A stretch of 64,000 bases of DNA, from the NCBI RefSeq assembly GCF_020510665.1, contig NZ_CP075187.1:2332001-2396000 (forward strand), given 5' to 3'. Under the pieces are notes generated by a model. It was not told the origin of the DNA. It searched no databases and saw only the letters and a list, made by a program, of their open reading frames with translations. Made by a program: the position numbers and the translations under genes. How positions within the stretch are numbered: the stretch's first letter is position 1; the number at the start of each line of letters is the position of its first letter. Below, in pieces: positions 45,042-59,541 of the stretch. The DNA is from Dechloromonas denitrificans. GTDB lineage: Bacteria > Pseudomonadota > Gammaproteobacteria > Burkholderiales > Rhodocyclaceae.

Positions 45042-45413
45042 TTACTTCGGAATATCTTTTGCCTTGGAAGCCGCATCAACCGGCACCACTGGCGCCTCAA
45101 CGCCCGCAGACACGGACCCCGAAACCGGCTGCGATTGTACCGTCTCTTGCATCACACTACCAGTCGTTTTTGGCTTATTTGACGCGACGTATGCCAAGGT
45201 CAAACTCGTCACAAAGAACACGCCAGCAAGAACTCCGGTTGCACGACTCAGGAAATTTGCCGAGCCCGACGAGCCAAACAAACTACCCGAAGCTCCGCTA
45301 CCAAAAGCCGCCCCCATGTCTGCTCCCTTGCCGTGCTGCATCAGCACCAACCCGACAATCGCCAGAGCCACGAGAATATGGACCGTCAAAACAACAGAGA
45401 ATAACCAATTCAT
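45042..45413 (-). CDS. secG: Protein-export membrane protein SecG
   Basis: SecYEG accessory subunit (123 aa). It has two helices and the LMQHGKGADMGAAFGSGASG cytoplasmic loop plus SLFGSSGSANFLSRATGVLA, typical of SecG, and a low-complexity C-terminal tail. Twelve bp after tpiA. Confidence 0.95.
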   Translation of the reverse strand: MNWLFSVVLTVHILVALAIVGLVLMQHGKGADMGAAFGSGASGSLFGSSGSANFLSRATGVLAGVFFVTSLTLAYVASNKPKTTGSVMQETVQSQPVSGSVSAGVEAPVVPVDAASKAKDIPK

Positions 45414-45425
45414 TATTTACGCCTA

Positions 45426-46175
45426 TCAATTTGCCGCTTGGCAAATCGCCAGAAAATCGTCCGCAACCAGCGCAGCTCCACCGATCAAACCGCCATCAAT
45501 GTCCAACTGCGCAAACAAATCTTTTGCATTACCAGGCTTCACACTCCCCCCATAAAGAATGCGAAGCTTTTCAGCCACTACCTTATCGAACCCAGCCACA
45601 AACGCCCGGATCGCCGCATGAACTTCCTGAGCCTGCAAAGGAGAGGCCGTAACCCCCGTACCTATCGCCCAGACCGGCTCATAAGCAACAATCACCCCCC
45701 CCAGAGCAGAAGCCCCCGAACGCTCAAGCACGGCCGTCAACTGACGCGAAACCACTGCCACAGTCCGACCAGCCTCACGCTCAGCTAACGTTTCGCCAAC
45801 ACACAAGATTGGAACCAGCCCCATCTCCTGCGCCGCAAAAAATTTTTCAGCAACAACAGCATCTGACTCGGCAAACAAACTGCGTCGCTCAGAATGGCCA
45901 ACCAGCACGTAGCGACAACCAAACTCCACGAGCATCGAGGCTGAAACTTCGCCGGTAAACGCGCCCAGCGGATGCTGGCTGACTGATTGAGCCCCCCAGG
46001 CAACAGAAGACCCACCAAGAAGCTGCTGAACCTGCGAGAGATAGGGATAAGGTACGCACACAGCAACATCGCACGCACCACCCAACATCTCATGCCTTAT
46101 GCGCTCAAGCAGTGCCGCATTTTGCTGGATGCTGCCATGCATTTTCCAGTTCCCGGCGACAAACTTTTTACGCAT
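45426..46175 (-). CDS. tpiA: Triosephosphate isomerase
   Basis: Interconverts dihydroxyacetone phosphate and glyceraldehyde 3-phosphate. The 249-aa barrel has the catalytic Lys in FVAGNWKMHG, His in VLVGHSERRS, Glu in VIVAYEPVWAIGTG, and the phosphate loop LYGGSVKPGNA. ATG 46175 begins at the family start; open frame upstream is not conserved. Confidence 0.97.
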   Translation of the reverse strand: MRKKFVAGNWKMHGSIQQNAALLERIRHEMLGGACDVAVCVPYPYLSQVQQLLGGSSVAWGAQSVSQHPLGAFTGEVSASMLVEFGCRYVLVGHSERRSLFAESDAVVAEKFFAAQEMGLVPILCVGETLAEREAGRTVAVVSRQLTAVLERSGASALGGVIVAYEPVWAIGTGVTASPLQAQEVHAAIRAFVAGFDKVVAEKLRILYGGSVKPGNAKDLFAQLDIDGGLIGGAALVADDFLAICQAAN

Positions 46176-46258
46176 AAGCTCGCTTATTTTGATTGGCAAA
46201 AACCTTTGGATTATAGCGACAGCACGTTGGCACGGCAATATCCATGTCCATGAGCACG

Positions 46259-47611
46259 CTAGTGTGCTGCCCGCCGGACTATCTCAGCCAGTTTTTCGGC
46301 AGCGGACTGGACCAGCGCAGCATCATCGCCCTCCACCATCACTCTCAGCAAAGGCTCGGTCCCTGATGCACGGAGCAAAACCCTGCCCCGCCCTGAAATC
46401 TCAGACTCAACCATCGCCAAGCCCGCCATAATTTCAGGATCTTCCTTCCATGAAAATCCTTTGCTGATTGGCACATTAATCAACTTTTGCGGATAGAGAC
46501 GCAATCCGCCAAGCAGTGATTTCAAATCCTCCCCCGACTGTCGCATGGCGGCGAGAACCTGCAATGCAGCAACCAACCCATCCCCCGTACTATGACGATC
46601 AAGGGCAAGGATATGCCCCGAATTCTCACCGCCGAACAACCAGCCTTTTGCGTTGAGCATTTCAACCACATACCGATCGCCCACCGCGGCTCGCGCAAAC
46701 GGAATATTCATTTTCCCCAAGGCGTGCTCGAGCGCCAGATTGGTCATTAGCGTTCCAACCACACCATCAACCTTGCCCAGACGCGCACGGCCTCGCACGA
46801 TGGCGTAAAGCAATTGATCACCATCGTAGAGATTACCTTCCGCATCGACCATCTGGATTCGATCCGCATCGCCATCCAGCGCGACACCCAAATCCGCCCG
46901 ATTAGCAAGAACAGCATCACACAGGGCGCGAGGCGCTGTCGCTCCGAACCCATCATTGATATTCAGGCCATTGGGCTGAGCACCAATGGCAACAACCTCT
47001 GCACCCAACTCATGAAAAACGCTAGGTGCTGTGTGATAGGCAGCACCGTGTGCGCAATCAACTACAATTTTCAGACCGCGCAAATCCAGATCGTTTGGAA
47101 AGGTACTTTTACAGAATTCAATATACCTGCCACGGGCATCATCAATGCGGGTAGCTCGCCCCAACTCGGCTGCCGGCACGCACACCATCGGCTGATCGAT
47201 ACCTGCTTCAATGGCAGACTCAACCTCATCAGGCAGCTTGGTGCCCTGTGCCGAAAAGAACTTGATCCCGTTGTCGTAATACGGATTGTGTGATGCCGAG
47301 ATAACAATCCCGGCCTGCAGCCGAAGAGCACGCGTCAGGTAAGCCACAGCCGGCGTCGGAATCGGCCCGACCAGACAGACATCAACACCCGCCGCAGAAA
47401 ATCCGGCCTCCAGCGCCGACTCAAGCATATACCCCGACAGACGGGTATCTTTACCGATCAGCACAGATGGGCGCTCACCCGCCGGCATTTTGCAATTCTC
47501 CATCAACACCTTGCCAGCCGCATAACCAAGCCGCATGACAAAATCCGGCGTGATTGGTGCCTGACCAACACGGCCACGCACGCCGTCAGTCCCAAAATAT
47601 TTTCTACTCAT
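46259..47611 (-). CDS. glmM: Phosphoglucosamine mutase
   Basis: Converts glucosamine 6-phosphate to glucosamine 1-phosphate for cell-wall precursors. The 450-aa protein starts [16 protein letters not shown] and has the phosphoserine loop [19 protein letters not shown], the metal loop DGDADRI, the sugar loop GGENSGH and the phosphate loop [18 protein letters not shown] 47611 overlaps the folP end by 8 bp. Confidence 0.97.
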   Translation of the reverse strand: MSRKYFGTDGVRGRVGQAPITPDFVMRLGYAAGKVLMENCKMPAGERPSVLIGKDTRLSGYMLESALEAGFSAAGVDVCLVGPIPTPAVAYLTRALRLQAGIVISASHNPYYDNGIKFFSAQGTKLPDEVESAIEAGIDQPMVCVPAAELGRATRIDDARGRYIEFCKSTFPNDLDLRGLKIVVDCAHGAAYHTAPSVFHELGAEVVAIGAQPNGLNINDGFGATAPRALCDAVLANRADLGVALDGDADRIQMVDAEGNLYDGDQLLYAIVRGRARLGKVDGVVGTLMTNLALEHALGKMNIPFARAAVGDRYVVEMLNAKGWLFGGENSGHILALDRHSTGDGLVAALQVLAAMRQSGEDLKSLLGGLRLYPQKLINVPISKGFSWKEDPEIMAGLAMVESEISGRGRVLLRASGTEPLLRVMVEGDDAALVQSAAEKLAEIVRRAAH

Positions 47612-48443
47612 CATCAAGCTCCCGTTCAATTGCCAACCAGACAGCCAAGGCATCCCTGGTTGCGCCAACATCATGCACACGCAATATTTTCGCACCTTTT
47701 TGAGCAGCAAGAAGTGCAGCAGCCACGCTGGCAACCTGGCGCTCCTCAACCGAACGGCCGGTTATCTGCCCAAGCATCGTCTTACGTGAAATCCCCGCCA
47801 ACACAGGAAAACCCGCGGGAACTGCCGCGGTCAACTGACGAAAAAGCTGTAAATTATGCGTCAGCGTTTTGCCAAATCCGAAACCAGGATCAAGGACCAG
47901 CCGCCGATCATCAATGCCCACCGCCCGACAGGCTTTAATTCGCTGCGCGAGAAAATCATGTACCTCACGCACAACATCGCCATAGACCGGTGCTGACTGC
48001 ATCGTGCCTGGGGCGCCCTGCATGTGCATCAGACAAATTGCACATTCACTCCCGGCAACCGCCTCCAGAGCCCCCGGATGGGACAAGCCAGCGATATCAT
48101 TGATCATCGAAGCCCCCAGTGCCAGGGCTGAACGCATCACGGCAGGCTTGTAGGTATCCACCGACACGGGGACCCCCCAAGCTGTCACTTCTTTCAGGAG
48201 AGGAACGAGACGCGCCAACTCATCCGCCTCAGATGCTGGAATCGCACCTGGGCGCGAAGACTCGGCACCGATGTCGAGAATATCCGCCCCTGCTTCCAGT
48301 TGCGCGCGGGCATGCATAATTGCCCGGTCAACATCGCCTGCCAGACCATCACCGGAAAAAGAATCCGGCGTCACATTAACAATCCCCATGACTTTGGGAA
48401 TAGTCAGATCAAGCTGATAAGAACCACATTGAAGAATTGACAT
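47604..48443 (-). CDS. folP: Dihydropteroate synthase
   Basis: Joins p-aminobenzoate to the pterin in folate synthesis; the sulfonamide target. The 279-aa protein has both family signatures, [15 protein letters not shown] and [13 protein letters not shown], plus DPGFGFGKT and GISRKTMLG. It is coupled to glmM and separated from ftsH by a terminator. Confidence 0.97.
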   Translation of the reverse strand: MSILQCGSYQLDLTIPKVMGIVNVTPDSFSGDGLAGDVDRAIMHARAQLEAGADILDIGAESSRPGAIPASEADELARLVPLLKEVTAWGVPVSVDTYKPAVMRSALALGASMINDIAGLSHPGALEAVAGSECAICLMHMQGAPGTMQSAPVYGDVVREVHDFLAQRIKACRAVGIDDRRLVLDPGFGFGKTLTHNLQLFRQLTAAVPAGFPVLAGISRKTMLGQITGRSVEERQVASVAAALLAAQKGAKILRVHDVGATRDALAVWLAIERELDDE

Positions 48444-48453
48444 AGCAAGAAAC

Positions 48454-48480
48454 GAAAAAGCCGGGAACAGGCTCCCGGCT
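48454..48480 (-). terminator. Terminator after ftsH
   Basis: AGCCGGGA (48459-48466) pairs with TCCCGGCT (48473-48480). On the minus strand the stem is followed by TTTTTCG. It ends about 10 bp before the folP start, so folP needs its own promoter or read-through. Confidence 0.85.
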
Positions 48481-48499
48481 TGTTGGTGAATCAGCCCGA

Positions 48500-50383
48500 T
48501 CAGGCCGGCGCAGCAGCACTCGGCTCGGCGTCATGGGAGTCATCGGGCTTCGAGGCACGCGACGTACTCTGGCTCGGCTTCGGCGCACGCGGCGGCTTGC
48601 CTTCCATGATGTCGTTGATCTGCTCGGCATCGATGGTTTCCCATTCAAGCAGCGCCTTGGTCATCGCCTCCACCTTGTCACGATTTTCTTCAAGGATTTT
48701 CCGGGCCAACGCATACTGCTCGTCAATAATCCGACGAATTTCGGCATCAACCTGCTGCATGGTCGCTTCCGAAACACTCTTGTGGGTCGTGACCGAGCGC
48801 CCGAGGAAAACCTCACCTTCGTTTTCGCCATACACCATCGGGCCCAGCGCATCCGACATGCCATAGCGGGTCACCATATCGCGCGCCATCGAGGTTGCAC
48901 GCTCGAAATCGTTGGAAGCGCCCGTCGTCATCTGGTTCATGAACAACTCTTCGGCAATGCGACCACCAAAGAGAACGGCAATGCGACTCATCAGATAGAC
49001 ACGATCATACGCATAGCGGTCCTGCTCGGGCAGTTGCATGGTCAAGCCAAGCGCACGACCGCGCGGGATGATCGTCACCTTGTGAACAGGGTCGGATTTA
49101 GGCATGATCTTGGCAACCACGGCATGACCAGACTCGTGATAAGCGGTGTTCATCTTTTCTTCTTCGGACATCACCATGCTGCGGCGCTCACTGCCCATCA
49201 TGATCTTGTCCTTCGCCATTTCGAAGTCGTCCATATCAACCAGGCGCTTGTTACGGCGAGCAGCAAACAAGGCTGCTTCATTAACCAGATTAGCCAAGTC
49301 CGCCCCCGAAAAGCCGGGGGTACCACGAGCAATCACATCGGCTTTGACATCACCGGCGATTGGCACCTTGCGCATGTGAACCTTGAGAATTTCCTCACGG
49401 CCGCGAATATCCGGCAAGGGGACGACAACCTGGCGGTCGAAGCGCCCCGGACGAAGCAGAGCCGGGTCCAGGATATCAGGACGATTGGTCGCAGCGATCA
49501 CGATGATCCCCGAGTGACCTTCAAAACCATCCATTTCAACAAGCAACTGATTCAGCGTTTGCTCGCGCTCGTCATTGCCGCCGCCGACACCCGCACCACG
49601 GTGACGGCCAACCGCATCGATTTCATCGATGAAGATGATGCACGGTGCGTGCTTCTTGGCGTTTTCGAACATGTCGCGAACACGAGCCGCACCGACACCG
49701 ACAAACATTTCAACGAAATCGGAACCGGAGATACTGAAGAAAGGCACTTTTGCCTCACCGGCAATCGCCTTGGCAAGCAAAGTTTTACCCGTACCCGGGT
49801 TGCCAACCATTAGCACCCCCTTGGGAATCCGGCCGCCCAACTTCTGGAATTTTGACGGGTCACGCAGAAAATCGACGATTTCCTGAACTTCTTCCTTGGC
49901 CTCGTCACAACCAGCAACATCAACAAAGGTGATGACATTCTGAGCCTCGTCCGTCATCCGGGCGCGTGACTTGCCGAAGGAGAATGCACCACCTTTGCCG
50001 CCACCCTGCATCTGACGCATGAAGAATACCCAGACGCCGATCAACAACAGCATCGGGAACCAGCTGACAAACAGATTCATCAGGAAAGATGGCTCTTCTT
50101 CCGGCTTGGCTTCAATTTTGACGCCACTCTTGAGCAGATCGGAAACCAGCCACAAATCAGGCGGTGCGTACGACGTGATGCGCTTGCCCTCAGTCGTCGT
50201 CGCTTTGAGCGTACGTCCTTCCATAACGACCTTGGAGATGCGCCCCTGCTTCACCTCTTCGATGAATTGCGAATATTCGACAGAACCGGTCGCAACCTGA
50301 CGGCTGTTGAACTGGTTGAAAACCGTCATCAGTACAAGACCGATAACCAGCCAGACTGCGAGGTTTTTGAACATGTTGTTCAA
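48500..50383 (-). CDS. ftsH: ATP-dependent zinc metalloprotease FtsH
   Basis: Membrane-anchored AAA+ protease (627 aa). Two N-terminal helices flank a periplasmic domain. The AAA module has [18 protein letters not shown] (Walker A), [17 protein letters not shown] (Walker B) and [20 protein letters not shown] (second region of homology); the zinc protease site is [13 protein letters not shown] 50383 is taken as start because GGAG lies 7 bases away, while ATG 50374 would be 16 bases from it; [15 protein letters not shown] is also the usual betaproteobacterial start. Confidence 0.97.
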   Translation of the reverse strand: MNNMFKNLAVWLVIGLVLMTVFNQFNSRQVATGSVEYSQFIEEVKQGRISKVVMEGRTLKATTTEGKRITSYAPPDLWLVSDLLKSGVKIEAKPEEEPSFLMNLFVSWFPMLLLIGVWVFFMRQMQGGGKGGAFSFGKSRARMTDEAQNVITFVDVAGCDEAKEEVQEIVDFLRDPSKFQKLGGRIPKGVLMVGNPGTGKTLLAKAIAGEAKVPFFSISGSDFVEMFVGVGAARVRDMFENAKKHAPCIIFIDEIDAVGRHRGAGVGGGNDEREQTLNQLLVEMDGFEGHSGIIVIAATNRPDILDPALLRPGRFDRQVVVPLPDIRGREEILKVHMRKVPIAGDVKADVIARGTPGFSGADLANLVNEAALFAARRNKRLVDMDDFEMAKDKIMMGSERRSMVMSEEEKMNTAYHESGHAVVAKIMPKSDPVHKVTIIPRGRALGLTMQLPEQDRYAYDRVYLMSRIAVLFGGRIAEELFMNQMTTGASNDFERATSMARDMVTRYGMSDALGPMVYGENEGEVFLGRSVTTHKSVSEATMQQVDAEIRRIIDEQYALARKILEENRDKVEAMTKALLEWETIDAEQINDIMEGKPPRAPKPSQSTSRASKPDDSHDAEPSAAAPA

Positions 50384-50438
50384 GCTTGCTCTCCTTCTAC
50401 GGCGCCGAGCGACAAAAACGCCATTCTATACACAACTG

Positions 50439-51056
50439 TCAGCGCAACACACGACCGAGCAAATAAAGCTCGGCGCTTCGGTCGCGCGAAGCATCGGGTT
50501 TACGTACAACAACCGTCTTGAAAACCTCACGCATGGCCCGGAGGAAATTCTCATAATCCGAGCCCTGAAATACTTTGACCAGAAAAGCACCTTCCGGTTT
50601 CAAGTGTGCCTTGCAAAACTCCAGACCTAACTCAGCCAGGTACATCACCCGAGCCTGGTCAACCAAAGGCACTCCTGACATATTGGGGGCCATGTCCGAC
50701 ATTACAAGCCCCACAGTCCGGCCATCGAGTTTTTCTTCGAGTTGATGCAGTACTTCATCCTCCCGAAAATCGCCCTGAATGAAGTCGACACCGTGAATCG
50801 GTTCCATTTCCAGCAAATCAAGCGCGAAGACCATGCCTCCGCCACCAACTCGCTTGGCCGCCACTTGCGACCAGCCTCCGGGCGTCGCCCCCAAGTCCAC
50901 GACGACCGCGCCCCTTGCCAGGAGTTTGTCCTTGTCGTCGATTTCCATCAACTTGAAAGCGGCACGCGAACGCCAGCCTTCCTTGCGCGCAAGTTGCACA
51001 TAGGTATCATTAATGTGCTCACGCATCCATGCTTTACTGGTTCTGGTTCTTTTCAT
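50439..51056 (-). CDS. rlmE: 23S rRNA 2'-O-ribose methyltransferase RlmE (FtsJ/RrmJ)
   Basis: Methylates U2552 of 23S rRNA. The 205-aa SAM-dependent enzyme has [18 protein letters not shown], the SAM loop [17 protein letters not shown], the catalytic K-D-K-E positions (including [10 protein letters not shown] and [12 protein letters not shown]) and ends [22 protein letters not shown] 51056 fits the family start [10 protein letters not shown]. It is 55 bp upstream of ftsH and diverges from yhbY with only 32 bp between start codons. Confidence 0.96.
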   Translation of the reverse strand: MKRTRTSKAWMREHINDTYVQLARKEGWRSRAAFKLMEIDDKDKLLARGAVVVDLGATPGGWSQVAAKRVGGGGMVFALDLLEMEPIHGVDFIQGDFREDEVLHQLEEKLDGRTVGLVMSDMAPNMSGVPLVDQARVMYLAELGLEFCKAHLKPEGAFLVKVFQGSDYENFLRAMREVFKTVVVRKPDASRDRSAELYLLGRVLR

Positions 51057-51088
51057 TCGGTAAAATGCCGCTTTTGAAAGGTTTACAC

Positions 51089-51451
51089 ATGCTGCAATTA
51101 TCTTCCGATGCACGCCGCGAATTACGCGCCCGGGCCCACAGCCTCAATCCCGTTGTCTCGATTGCCGAAAATGGCCTGACAGAGGCTGTTCTCAAGGAAA
51201 TCGAAGTCTGCTTGGCAGCACACGAACTGATCAAAATTCGTGTCTATGGCGACAGCCGAGAAAACCGCCTTGCCTACTACGAGCAAATCTGCGCCAATCT
51301 CGGCGCCGCTCCTGTCCAGCACATCGGCAAGCTGCTGATTGTGTACCGCCCCGCCCCGGCAGGCACGCCTGCGGTCAACAAACCCGGCAGCACAAAATCG
51401 CGTCGCCCGGCCTCCGAACCGCGCAAGACCAAGCGCGCTTTCCAAGGCTGA
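51089..51451 (+). CDS. yhbY: YhbY-family (CRM domain) RNA-binding protein
   Basis: A 120-aa protein with one CRS1/YhbY domain ([20 protein letters not shown], then [20 protein letters not shown] and the GSRENR-like GDSRENRL). The C terminus is a basic tail ([16 protein letters not shown]). YhbY associates with pre-50S ribosomal subunits, so pairing with rlmE is sensible. ATG 51089 has AAAGG at 8 bases; ATG 51065 is an alternative. A TAAAAT -10-like hexamer lies at 51061-51066. Confidence 0.93.
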   Translation: MLQLSSDARRELRARAHSLNPVVSIAENGLTEAVLKEIEVCLAAHELIKIRVYGDSRENRLAYYEQICANLGAAPVQHIGKLLIVYRPAPAGTPAVNKPGSTKSRRPASEPRKTKRAFQG

Positions 51452-51913
51452 TCACTTCAGCCCTCGCCCACTCCAGACAACGACCCACAGGCCCAGCATA
51501 CTCTGCACCAGGTAGAGAATGCTGGAAATGCCATGCCAGGCCGCAAAGCGGTCACGCAATACCGTCTCCATCACTTCGCGTGGCCAGGCATTCGCCTTGA
51601 GTTGCGCCATCAAAGGCTGGATACCGAACTGACTGGCTGCCGTTAGCAGCATCATCACCAGAATCAGCCAGAACATGGCTGACCTGAAAGCACGCACGCC
51701 ACCGCGAACAACAAGAAAAATCAGCAGGTAAGCGGCACAGCCCAAACCCAGCCAGCCAATCAGGGCAAACATTTTTCCAGCCAGCAAACCAGCCAGTTGG
51801 CGATCAGCCAGATTGGCAAAGAGAACCGGGGCAACCATATAACCGATTGACCACATGCCGCCTATCCACAAGGTCAGGCAAGAGAGATACAAAGCGTCGG
51901 AAAATTTACGCAC
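51452..51913 (-). CDS. DUF4149 four-helix membrane protein
   Basis: A 153-aa membrane protein with about four helices, opening LYLSCLTLWIGGMWSIGYMV and with FAAWHGISSILYLVQSMLGL near the end, the pattern of DUF4149. Function unknown. The start is GTG 51913, with AGG eight bases upstream. It sits between greA and yhbY, as in related genomes. Confidence 0.8.
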   Translation of the reverse strand: MRKFSDALYLSCLTLWIGGMWSIGYMVAPVLFANLADRQLAGLLAGKMFALIGWLGLGCAAYLLIFLVVRGGVRAFRSAMFWLILVMMLLTAASQFGIQPLMAQLKANAWPREVMETVLRDRFAAWHGISSILYLVQSMLGLWVVVWSGRGLK

Positions 51914-51949
51914 AGCAGACCTGCAAGGCTGTTTTCAGTCCGGCAATCC

Positions 51950-52426
51950 TTATTCGTACCGAACGTCAATAATTTCGTATTCGCGCAAACCGCCCGGCGC
52001 CTGCACTTGCGCAACGTCACCGGCATACTTGCCAATCAAGGCACGGGCCATCGGTGATGCAACCGACAATTTGCCCGACTTGATATCCGCCTCATCCTCA
52101 CCCACGATTTGATAGGTCACGGACTCGCCGGAATCCTGATCTTCAATATCCACCGTCGCCCCAAAAACGCAGCGACCATCCGCATCGAGGACTTTCGGAT
52201 CAATGATCTGTGCATTCGAAAGCTTTCCTTCAACCTCCTGAATGCGCCCTTCAACGAAACCCTGGCGTTCCTTGGCGGCATCGTATTCGGCATTTTCAGA
52301 CAAATCGCCATGCGATCGTGCCTCGGCAATGGCGGCAATCACGCTGGGGCGCTCGATCGTTTTCAAACGATGCAATTCTTCCCTGAGCTTTTCGGCACCT
52401 GCCACGGTCAACGGGACTTTACTCAT
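51950..52426 (-). CDS. greA: Transcription elongation factor GreA
   Basis: Rescues backtracked RNA polymerase by stimulating transcript cleavage. The 158-aa protein has the N-terminal coiled coil ([20 protein letters not shown], ...[20 protein letters not shown] with the acidic tip residues) and the C-terminal FKBP-like domain ([20 protein letters not shown]). Lies 66 bp after carB with a terminator between them. Confidence 0.97.
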   Translation of the reverse strand: MSKVPLTVAGAEKLREELHRLKTIERPSVIAAIAEARSHGDLSENAEYDAAKERQGFVEGRIQEVEGKLSNAQIIDPKVLDADGRCVFGATVDIEDQDSGESVTYQIVGEDEADIKSGKLSVASPMARALIGKYAGDVAQVQAPGGLREYEIIDVRYE

Positions 52427-52440
52427 AATTTTTCCAGCAA

Positions 52441-52481
52441 AAGGAAAACCGCCGGCGCCCCAATTGGGCTACCCGGCGGTT
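52441..52481 (-). terminator. Terminator after carAB
   Basis: AACCGCCGG (52447-52455) pairs with CCGGCGGTT (52473-52481); an inner GCCC/GGGC stem extends it. On the minus strand a T-rich run follows (TTTTCCTTTT). Confidence 0.8.
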
Positions 52482-52492
52482 CTCGGGTTCTC

Positions 52493-55699
<3,207 letters not shown>

Positions 55700-55714
55700 T
55701 TCTTTACTCTCGCC

Positions 55715-56872
55715 TTATTGCGCGTTGTTCAGCGCCGCAACGCCACGCGTCATGGCATCGAGGAAGCGGTCAAACAGGTAAGCGACATCGTGCGGGCCCG
55801 GGCTGGCTTCCGGATGCCCCTGGAAGGAGAAGGCCGGCACATCGGTCCGAGCGATGCCTTGCAGGGAACCGTCGAACAACGAAACGTGCGTGGCGCGCAG
55901 GTTTTTCGGCAGGGAATCAGCGTCGACCGCGAAACCGTGGTTCTGGCTGGTAATCAGCACCTGGCCGGTATCCATGTCCTTGACCGGATGATTGGCCCCA
56001 TGATGACCGAACTTCATCTTCAGCGTTTTGGCGCCGGAAGCAAGGGCCAGCAACTGGTGGCCGAGGCAGATGCCAAACGTCGGCACGCCGCGGTCGAGAA
56101 ACTCACGAATCGCGGTCACGGCATAGTCGCAGGGTTCCGGATCACCCGGACCATTCGACAGGAACACGCCATCCGGCTTCATGGCCAGCACATCGGCGGC
56201 CGGCGTCTGGGCCGGCACGACGGTGAGCTTTACACCGCGCTCGGCAAGCATGCGCAGGATGTTGCGCTTGACGCCAAAATCATAGGCAACAACGTGGAAG
56301 CGCGGTGCCGGACCGGCGTTGTAGCCAGTCAGCGTCCATTCGCCTTCAGTCCACTCGTAGCTTTCCTTGACGGAAACCACTTTGGCCAGATCCATTCCAG
56401 CCAGCCCCGGGAAAGCCCGAGCCATCGACAAAGCCTTTGCTTCATCGACTTCACCCGCCAGAATGCAGCCTGCCTGAGCACCCTTTTCACGCAGGATGCG
56501 AGTCAGCTTGCGCGTATCGATACCGGCAATGGCAACAATGCCGTGCTTCTTTAGATAAGACGAAAGATCGTCCTGCATGCGCCAATTTGATGCGCGCGGC
56601 GGCAGGTCACGAATGACCAGGCCAGCTGCGTAATTGGCCGCTGATTCAAAATCTTCTGCATTGCAACCGGTATTACCGATATGCGGGTAGGTCAATGTAA
56701 CGATCTGGCGGCTATAGGATGGATCGGTGAGGATTTCCTGATAACCGGACATGGCGGTATTGAACACCACCTCGCCACTGGTGACACCATCTGCGCCGAT
56801 GGATTGGCCCTTGAAAACCGTTCCGTCGGCGAGGGCGAGAATGGCGGGGGTAAATGAGGGCAGCAATGACAC
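55715..56872 (-). CDS. carA: Carbamoyl-phosphate synthase small subunit (glutaminase)
   Basis: Glutamine amidotransferase that supplies ammonia to CarB (385 aa). The class I triad is visible: [14 protein letters not shown] (Cys), and [11 protein letters not shown] (His, Glu). The N-terminal domain has [20 protein letters not shown]. The start is chosen as GTG 56872 because AGGAG lies 8 bases upstream and the protein then begins (V)[16 protein letters not shown] as in relatives. ATG 56905 is possible but lacks a good ribosome site and abuts a hairpin. A promoter is seen at 56957-56986. Confidence 0.95.
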   Translation of the reverse strand: MSLLPSFTPAILALADGTVFKGQSIGADGVTSGEVVFNTAMSGYQEILTDPSYSRQIVTLTYPHIGNTGCNAEDFESAANYAAGLVIRDLPPRASNWRMQDDLSSYLKKHGIVAIAGIDTRKLTRILREKGAQAGCILAGEVDEAKALSMARAFPGLAGMDLAKVVSVKESYEWTEGEWTLTGYNAGPAPRFHVVAYDFGVKRNILRMLAERGVKLTVVPAQTPAADVLAMKPDGVFLSNGPGDPEPCDYAVTAIREFLDRGVPTFGICLGHQLLALASGAKTLKMKFGHHGANHPVKDMDTGQVLITSQNHGFAVDADSLPKNLRATHVSLFDGSLQGIARTDVPAFSFQGHPEASPGPHDVAYLFDRFLDAMTRGVAALNNAQ

Positions 56873-56910
56873 GACCGGCTCTCCTAGTATTTTCTGCTTA
56901 TTCATGTGCC

Positions 56911-56938
56911 AAGCGGGAAGGCTTGCGCCTCCCCGCTT
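56911..56938 (-). promoter_or_regulatory. Hairpin in the carA leader
   Basis: AAGCGGG (56911-56917) pairs with CCCGCTT (56932-56938); an inner AGGC/GCCT stem surrounds TTGC. It lies between the predicted promoter and the carA start, so it would be in the 5' leader RNA. A role in pyrimidine or arginine control is possible. Confidence 0.5.
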
Positions 56939-56956
56939 GTGCTTTTTAACCTTACT

Positions 56957-56986
56957 ATTCTAGCCGAAAACTACCTTTTCAGGCAA
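56957..56986 (-). promoter_or_regulatory. Sigma-70-type promoter of carAB
   Basis: On the minus strand, TTGCCT (56981-56986) and TAGAAT (56957-56962) are separated by 18 bp. The -10 matches at 5 of 6 bases, the -35 at 4 of 6. The region begins inside the last codons of the histidine kinase gene area (stop at 56989). Confidence 0.6.
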
Positions 56987-56988
56987 AT

Positions 56989-59541
56989 TCAAGGTATTAC
57001 GCGAGTCTCGACAAAACGCTGGAGATCCGGCCGAATGTGAGCCATCTCATCTTTCAGCAACAGATAAAGGTGATGGCAGTGCGGCCAGTCGACATTTTCC
57101 ACGGAGAGCACCGCACTCTCGATTTCCATGGCATGACGCCGGGCCGCATCGGCATGGAACATGGCCAAAAGGCTCTTCAGAGTATGCGCATGCATGCGTA
57201 ACTCGTGCGGATCATTCGCCCCCAGCGCCCGCTCAACCCGCGCCAGATGCTCATCCCATTCACCGAGCAGCATCCCCGCCATGGTGACAAACAAATCCGC
57301 ATCACCAATATCCCGCAGCGCAGCTGCCAGATCAAGGCGAACCCGTTCTTTACGAACCGGTTCAGGCGGTGCAGAAAACACCACATCGGCCTGACCAACA
57401 CCCGCCCTGGCCAGCGCCGCAAAAAGCTCATCCGGCCGCAAAGGCTTCGGAACAAAATCGTTCATGCCAGCCTCAAGGCAGCGATCACGATCGCTGGCCA
57501 TGACATTGGCTGTCATTGCAATAATGTAAACGGGCTCAAATTCATGAGAAACCACCCAACTGCGACGCATTTCCCGCGAGCGGATGGCCTCTGTGGCCTC
57601 GATCCCGCCCATCACCGGCATCTGCATATCCATCAAGATCAGGTCGAAGTGGTTTCCATCAAACTGCTCAACCGCCTCTGCGCCATTGTTGGCGACGACA
57701 ACGCTGTAACCATGGCGCTCCAGCAAACGAATCGCCAATTCCTGATTAACCGGATTATCTTCAACAAGCAGAATCGAAACACCCTGCCCCGCCTGTGATT
57801 GATCCGCTGCCGGCAGCAAATCGGCAGCAAGATCATGCCCCTGCCCCGCCTTGCCTACCGCCAGGGACAACGCATCGGCAAGGTCATCAACGCCGATCGG
57901 CTTAACCAGATGAGCTGAGACTTCCAGCTGACGCAAACGAGCCAGATCCTGCCGCTGGTTCTCGGTCGTCAGCATGAAAATCAATTTCTCGGGCCGCCCC
58001 GCAGCCTGCCAACTTTCAGCCAAAGCAAAACCTGCCGGTGCAGCCATACCCGCATCAGCGAAAATGAAGTCAAACGGAAAGTCGACCGCACGCATCCGTT
58101 CTATCGCATCAGCCACAGCAATCGAATCTGGCAGCAAGGTGACCTGAATTCCCAGTCGCTCAAGCAGCTCCACCAGATAAGCGCCTGCCGCCGCATTATC
58201 TTCCACAACCAAGGCACGCCGCCCCTTGAAAGCGGCATCCGGCAAAACTGGAGAGGCAACGGATTCAATCCCCAGGCGGGCCGTAAATGAAAATACCGAA
58301 CCGACACCCGGCGTACTGTCGAGCCAGATTCTCCCATCCATCAACTGAACCAATCGGGCGCAGATGGCCAAGCCCAGTCCGGTACCGCCAAAGCGCCGGG
58401 TCGTCGAAACATCCGCCTGGGAAAATGCATCGAAAATGGCTTTTTGCTTGTCTGCCGGAACGCCGATACCGGTGTCCCGAATCATGAAATGGAGGAAGAC
58501 CGAGTTTTCAGTCGACTTCTCAACCACCACCTCGACAATCACCTCACCCTGCTCGGTGAATTTGATCGCATTGCCGATCAAATTGATGATCACCTGACGC
58601 AAGCGGGTTGGATCACCGATAACACGCAGAGGAACCTCAGGCCGAACATTGGCAATCAATTCCAGGTTTTTCTTGTGAGCACTGACAGCCAGCACCCTGG
58701 CCGCCTCAAGCACCGTGTTATGCACGGAGAAGCCGACCGCCTCGAACTCCATTTTTCCGGCTTCGATTTTGGAAAAATCGAGAATGTCATTGACGATGGT
58801 CAGCAAAGCCTCGGCCGACGATTTGACCGTGCGCAGATAGTGTCGCTGCTCGGCATCAAGCTCGGTATCCAGCGCCAGTTCGGTCATGCCGATAATGCCA
58901 TTCATCGGGGTTCTGATTTCATGGCTCATATTGGCCAGAAAAGCTCCCCGTGCCTTGTTGGCCGACTCAGCCGACTCTTTGGCGGCAATCAAGTCGGCCT
59001 CGCCGCTTTTCACTTCGCTGATGTCGCGTTGGAGAATCAGCATGCGAACAGGCTCGCCATCACCATCACGAGCCGCCACGGCGCCGCGCAGCAACAACCA
59101 GCGCCACAGCCCATCGCGGGCACGCATCCGGCACTCTATCTGGAAAAAACGTTCGTTGCTCTGCCCCTGAGCCGCAATCTGGGCCTGCAAAATCCGCAGA
59201 TCATCCGGATGAACCAGTTTCTGCCACTGGGCAATCGAGTTATCCAGCTCACTGGAGGCATAGCCGAGCAAGCCCTTCCACTGGCGCCCCGACTCGATGT
59301 TGCCTGTCCGCAGGTTCCAGTCACTCAGCGCATCGCCGGAGAGCAGGGTCTGCCACTTATTCAATCCGGTATAAGCAGCGTAGCCGGCATCAACCAAGCC
59401 AAGCAACGCCTCAACCCCTTTGACCAAATCTCCATTGCCACTTCCGCCTGCCTGCGCCAACAATCGCGCAAGACTCTGCTCGCCATCGGCACCGAAGGCT
59501 TCTTGAAGCTGACGGGCAAGCAACGGAGATTTAATCGGCAC
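56989..59541 (-). CDS. Soluble hybrid sensor histidine kinase with two receiver domains and an HPt domain
   Basis: An 850-aa phosphorelay protein with no membrane helix. Order: N-terminal helical region (1-65), PAS (about 70-180), HisKA with phospho-His207 ([12 protein letters not shown]), HATPase (about 300-425, with [25 protein letters not shown]), receiver 1 (about 442-560, with D496 in FIFADAG but fewer conserved residues), receiver 2 (about 588-712, D638 in [14 protein letters not shown]699), and HPt (about 755-850, H786 in HAHTLKS). The layout is like BarA or ArcB without the membrane part. GTG 59541 overlaps the dapB stop. No response-regulator gene is adjacent; the target is unknown. 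Confidence 0.93.
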   Translation of the reverse strand: MPIKSPLLARQLQEAFGADGEQSLARLLAQAGGSGNGDLVKGVEALLGLVDAGYAAYTGLNKWQTLLSGDALSDWNLRTGNIESGRQWKGLLGYASSELDNSIAQWQKLVHPDDLRILQAQIAAQGQSNERFFQIECRMRARDGLWRWLLLRGAVAARDGDGEPVRMLILQRDISEVKSGEADLIAAKESAESANKARGAFLANMSHEIRTPMNGIIGMTELALDTELDAEQRHYLRTVKSSAEALLTIVNDILDFSKIEAGKMEFEAVGFSVHNTVLEAARVLAVSAHKKNLELIANVRPEVPLRVIGDPTRLRQVIINLIGNAIKFTEQGEVIVEVVVEKSTENSVFLHFMIRDTGIGVPADKQKAIFDAFSQADVSTTRRFGGTGLGLAICARLVQLMDGRIWLDSTPGVGSVFSFTARLGIESVASPVLPDAAFKGRRALVVEDNAAAGAYLVELLERLGIQVTLLPDSIAVADAIERMRAVDFPFDFIFADAGMAAPAGFALAESWQAAGRPEKLIFMLTTENQRQDLARLRQLEVSAHLVKPIGVDDLADALSLAVGKAGQGHDLAADLLPAADQSQAGQGVSILLVEDNPVNQELAIRLLERHGYSVVVANNGAEAVEQFDGNHFDLILMDMQMPVMGGIEATEAIRSREMRRSWVVSHEFEPVYIIAMTANVMASDRDRCLEAGMNDFVPKPLRPDELFAALARAGVGQADVVFSAPPEPVRKERVRLDLAAALRDIGDADLFVTMAGMLLGEWDEHLARVERALGANDPHELRMHAHTLKSLLAMFHADAARRHAMEIESAVLSVENVDWPHCHHLYLLLKDEMAHIRPDLQRFVETRVIP

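Noticed and set aside
48533..49813. 426-codon open frame opposite ftsH
   Set aside because: Shadow of ftsH; no recognisable domain.
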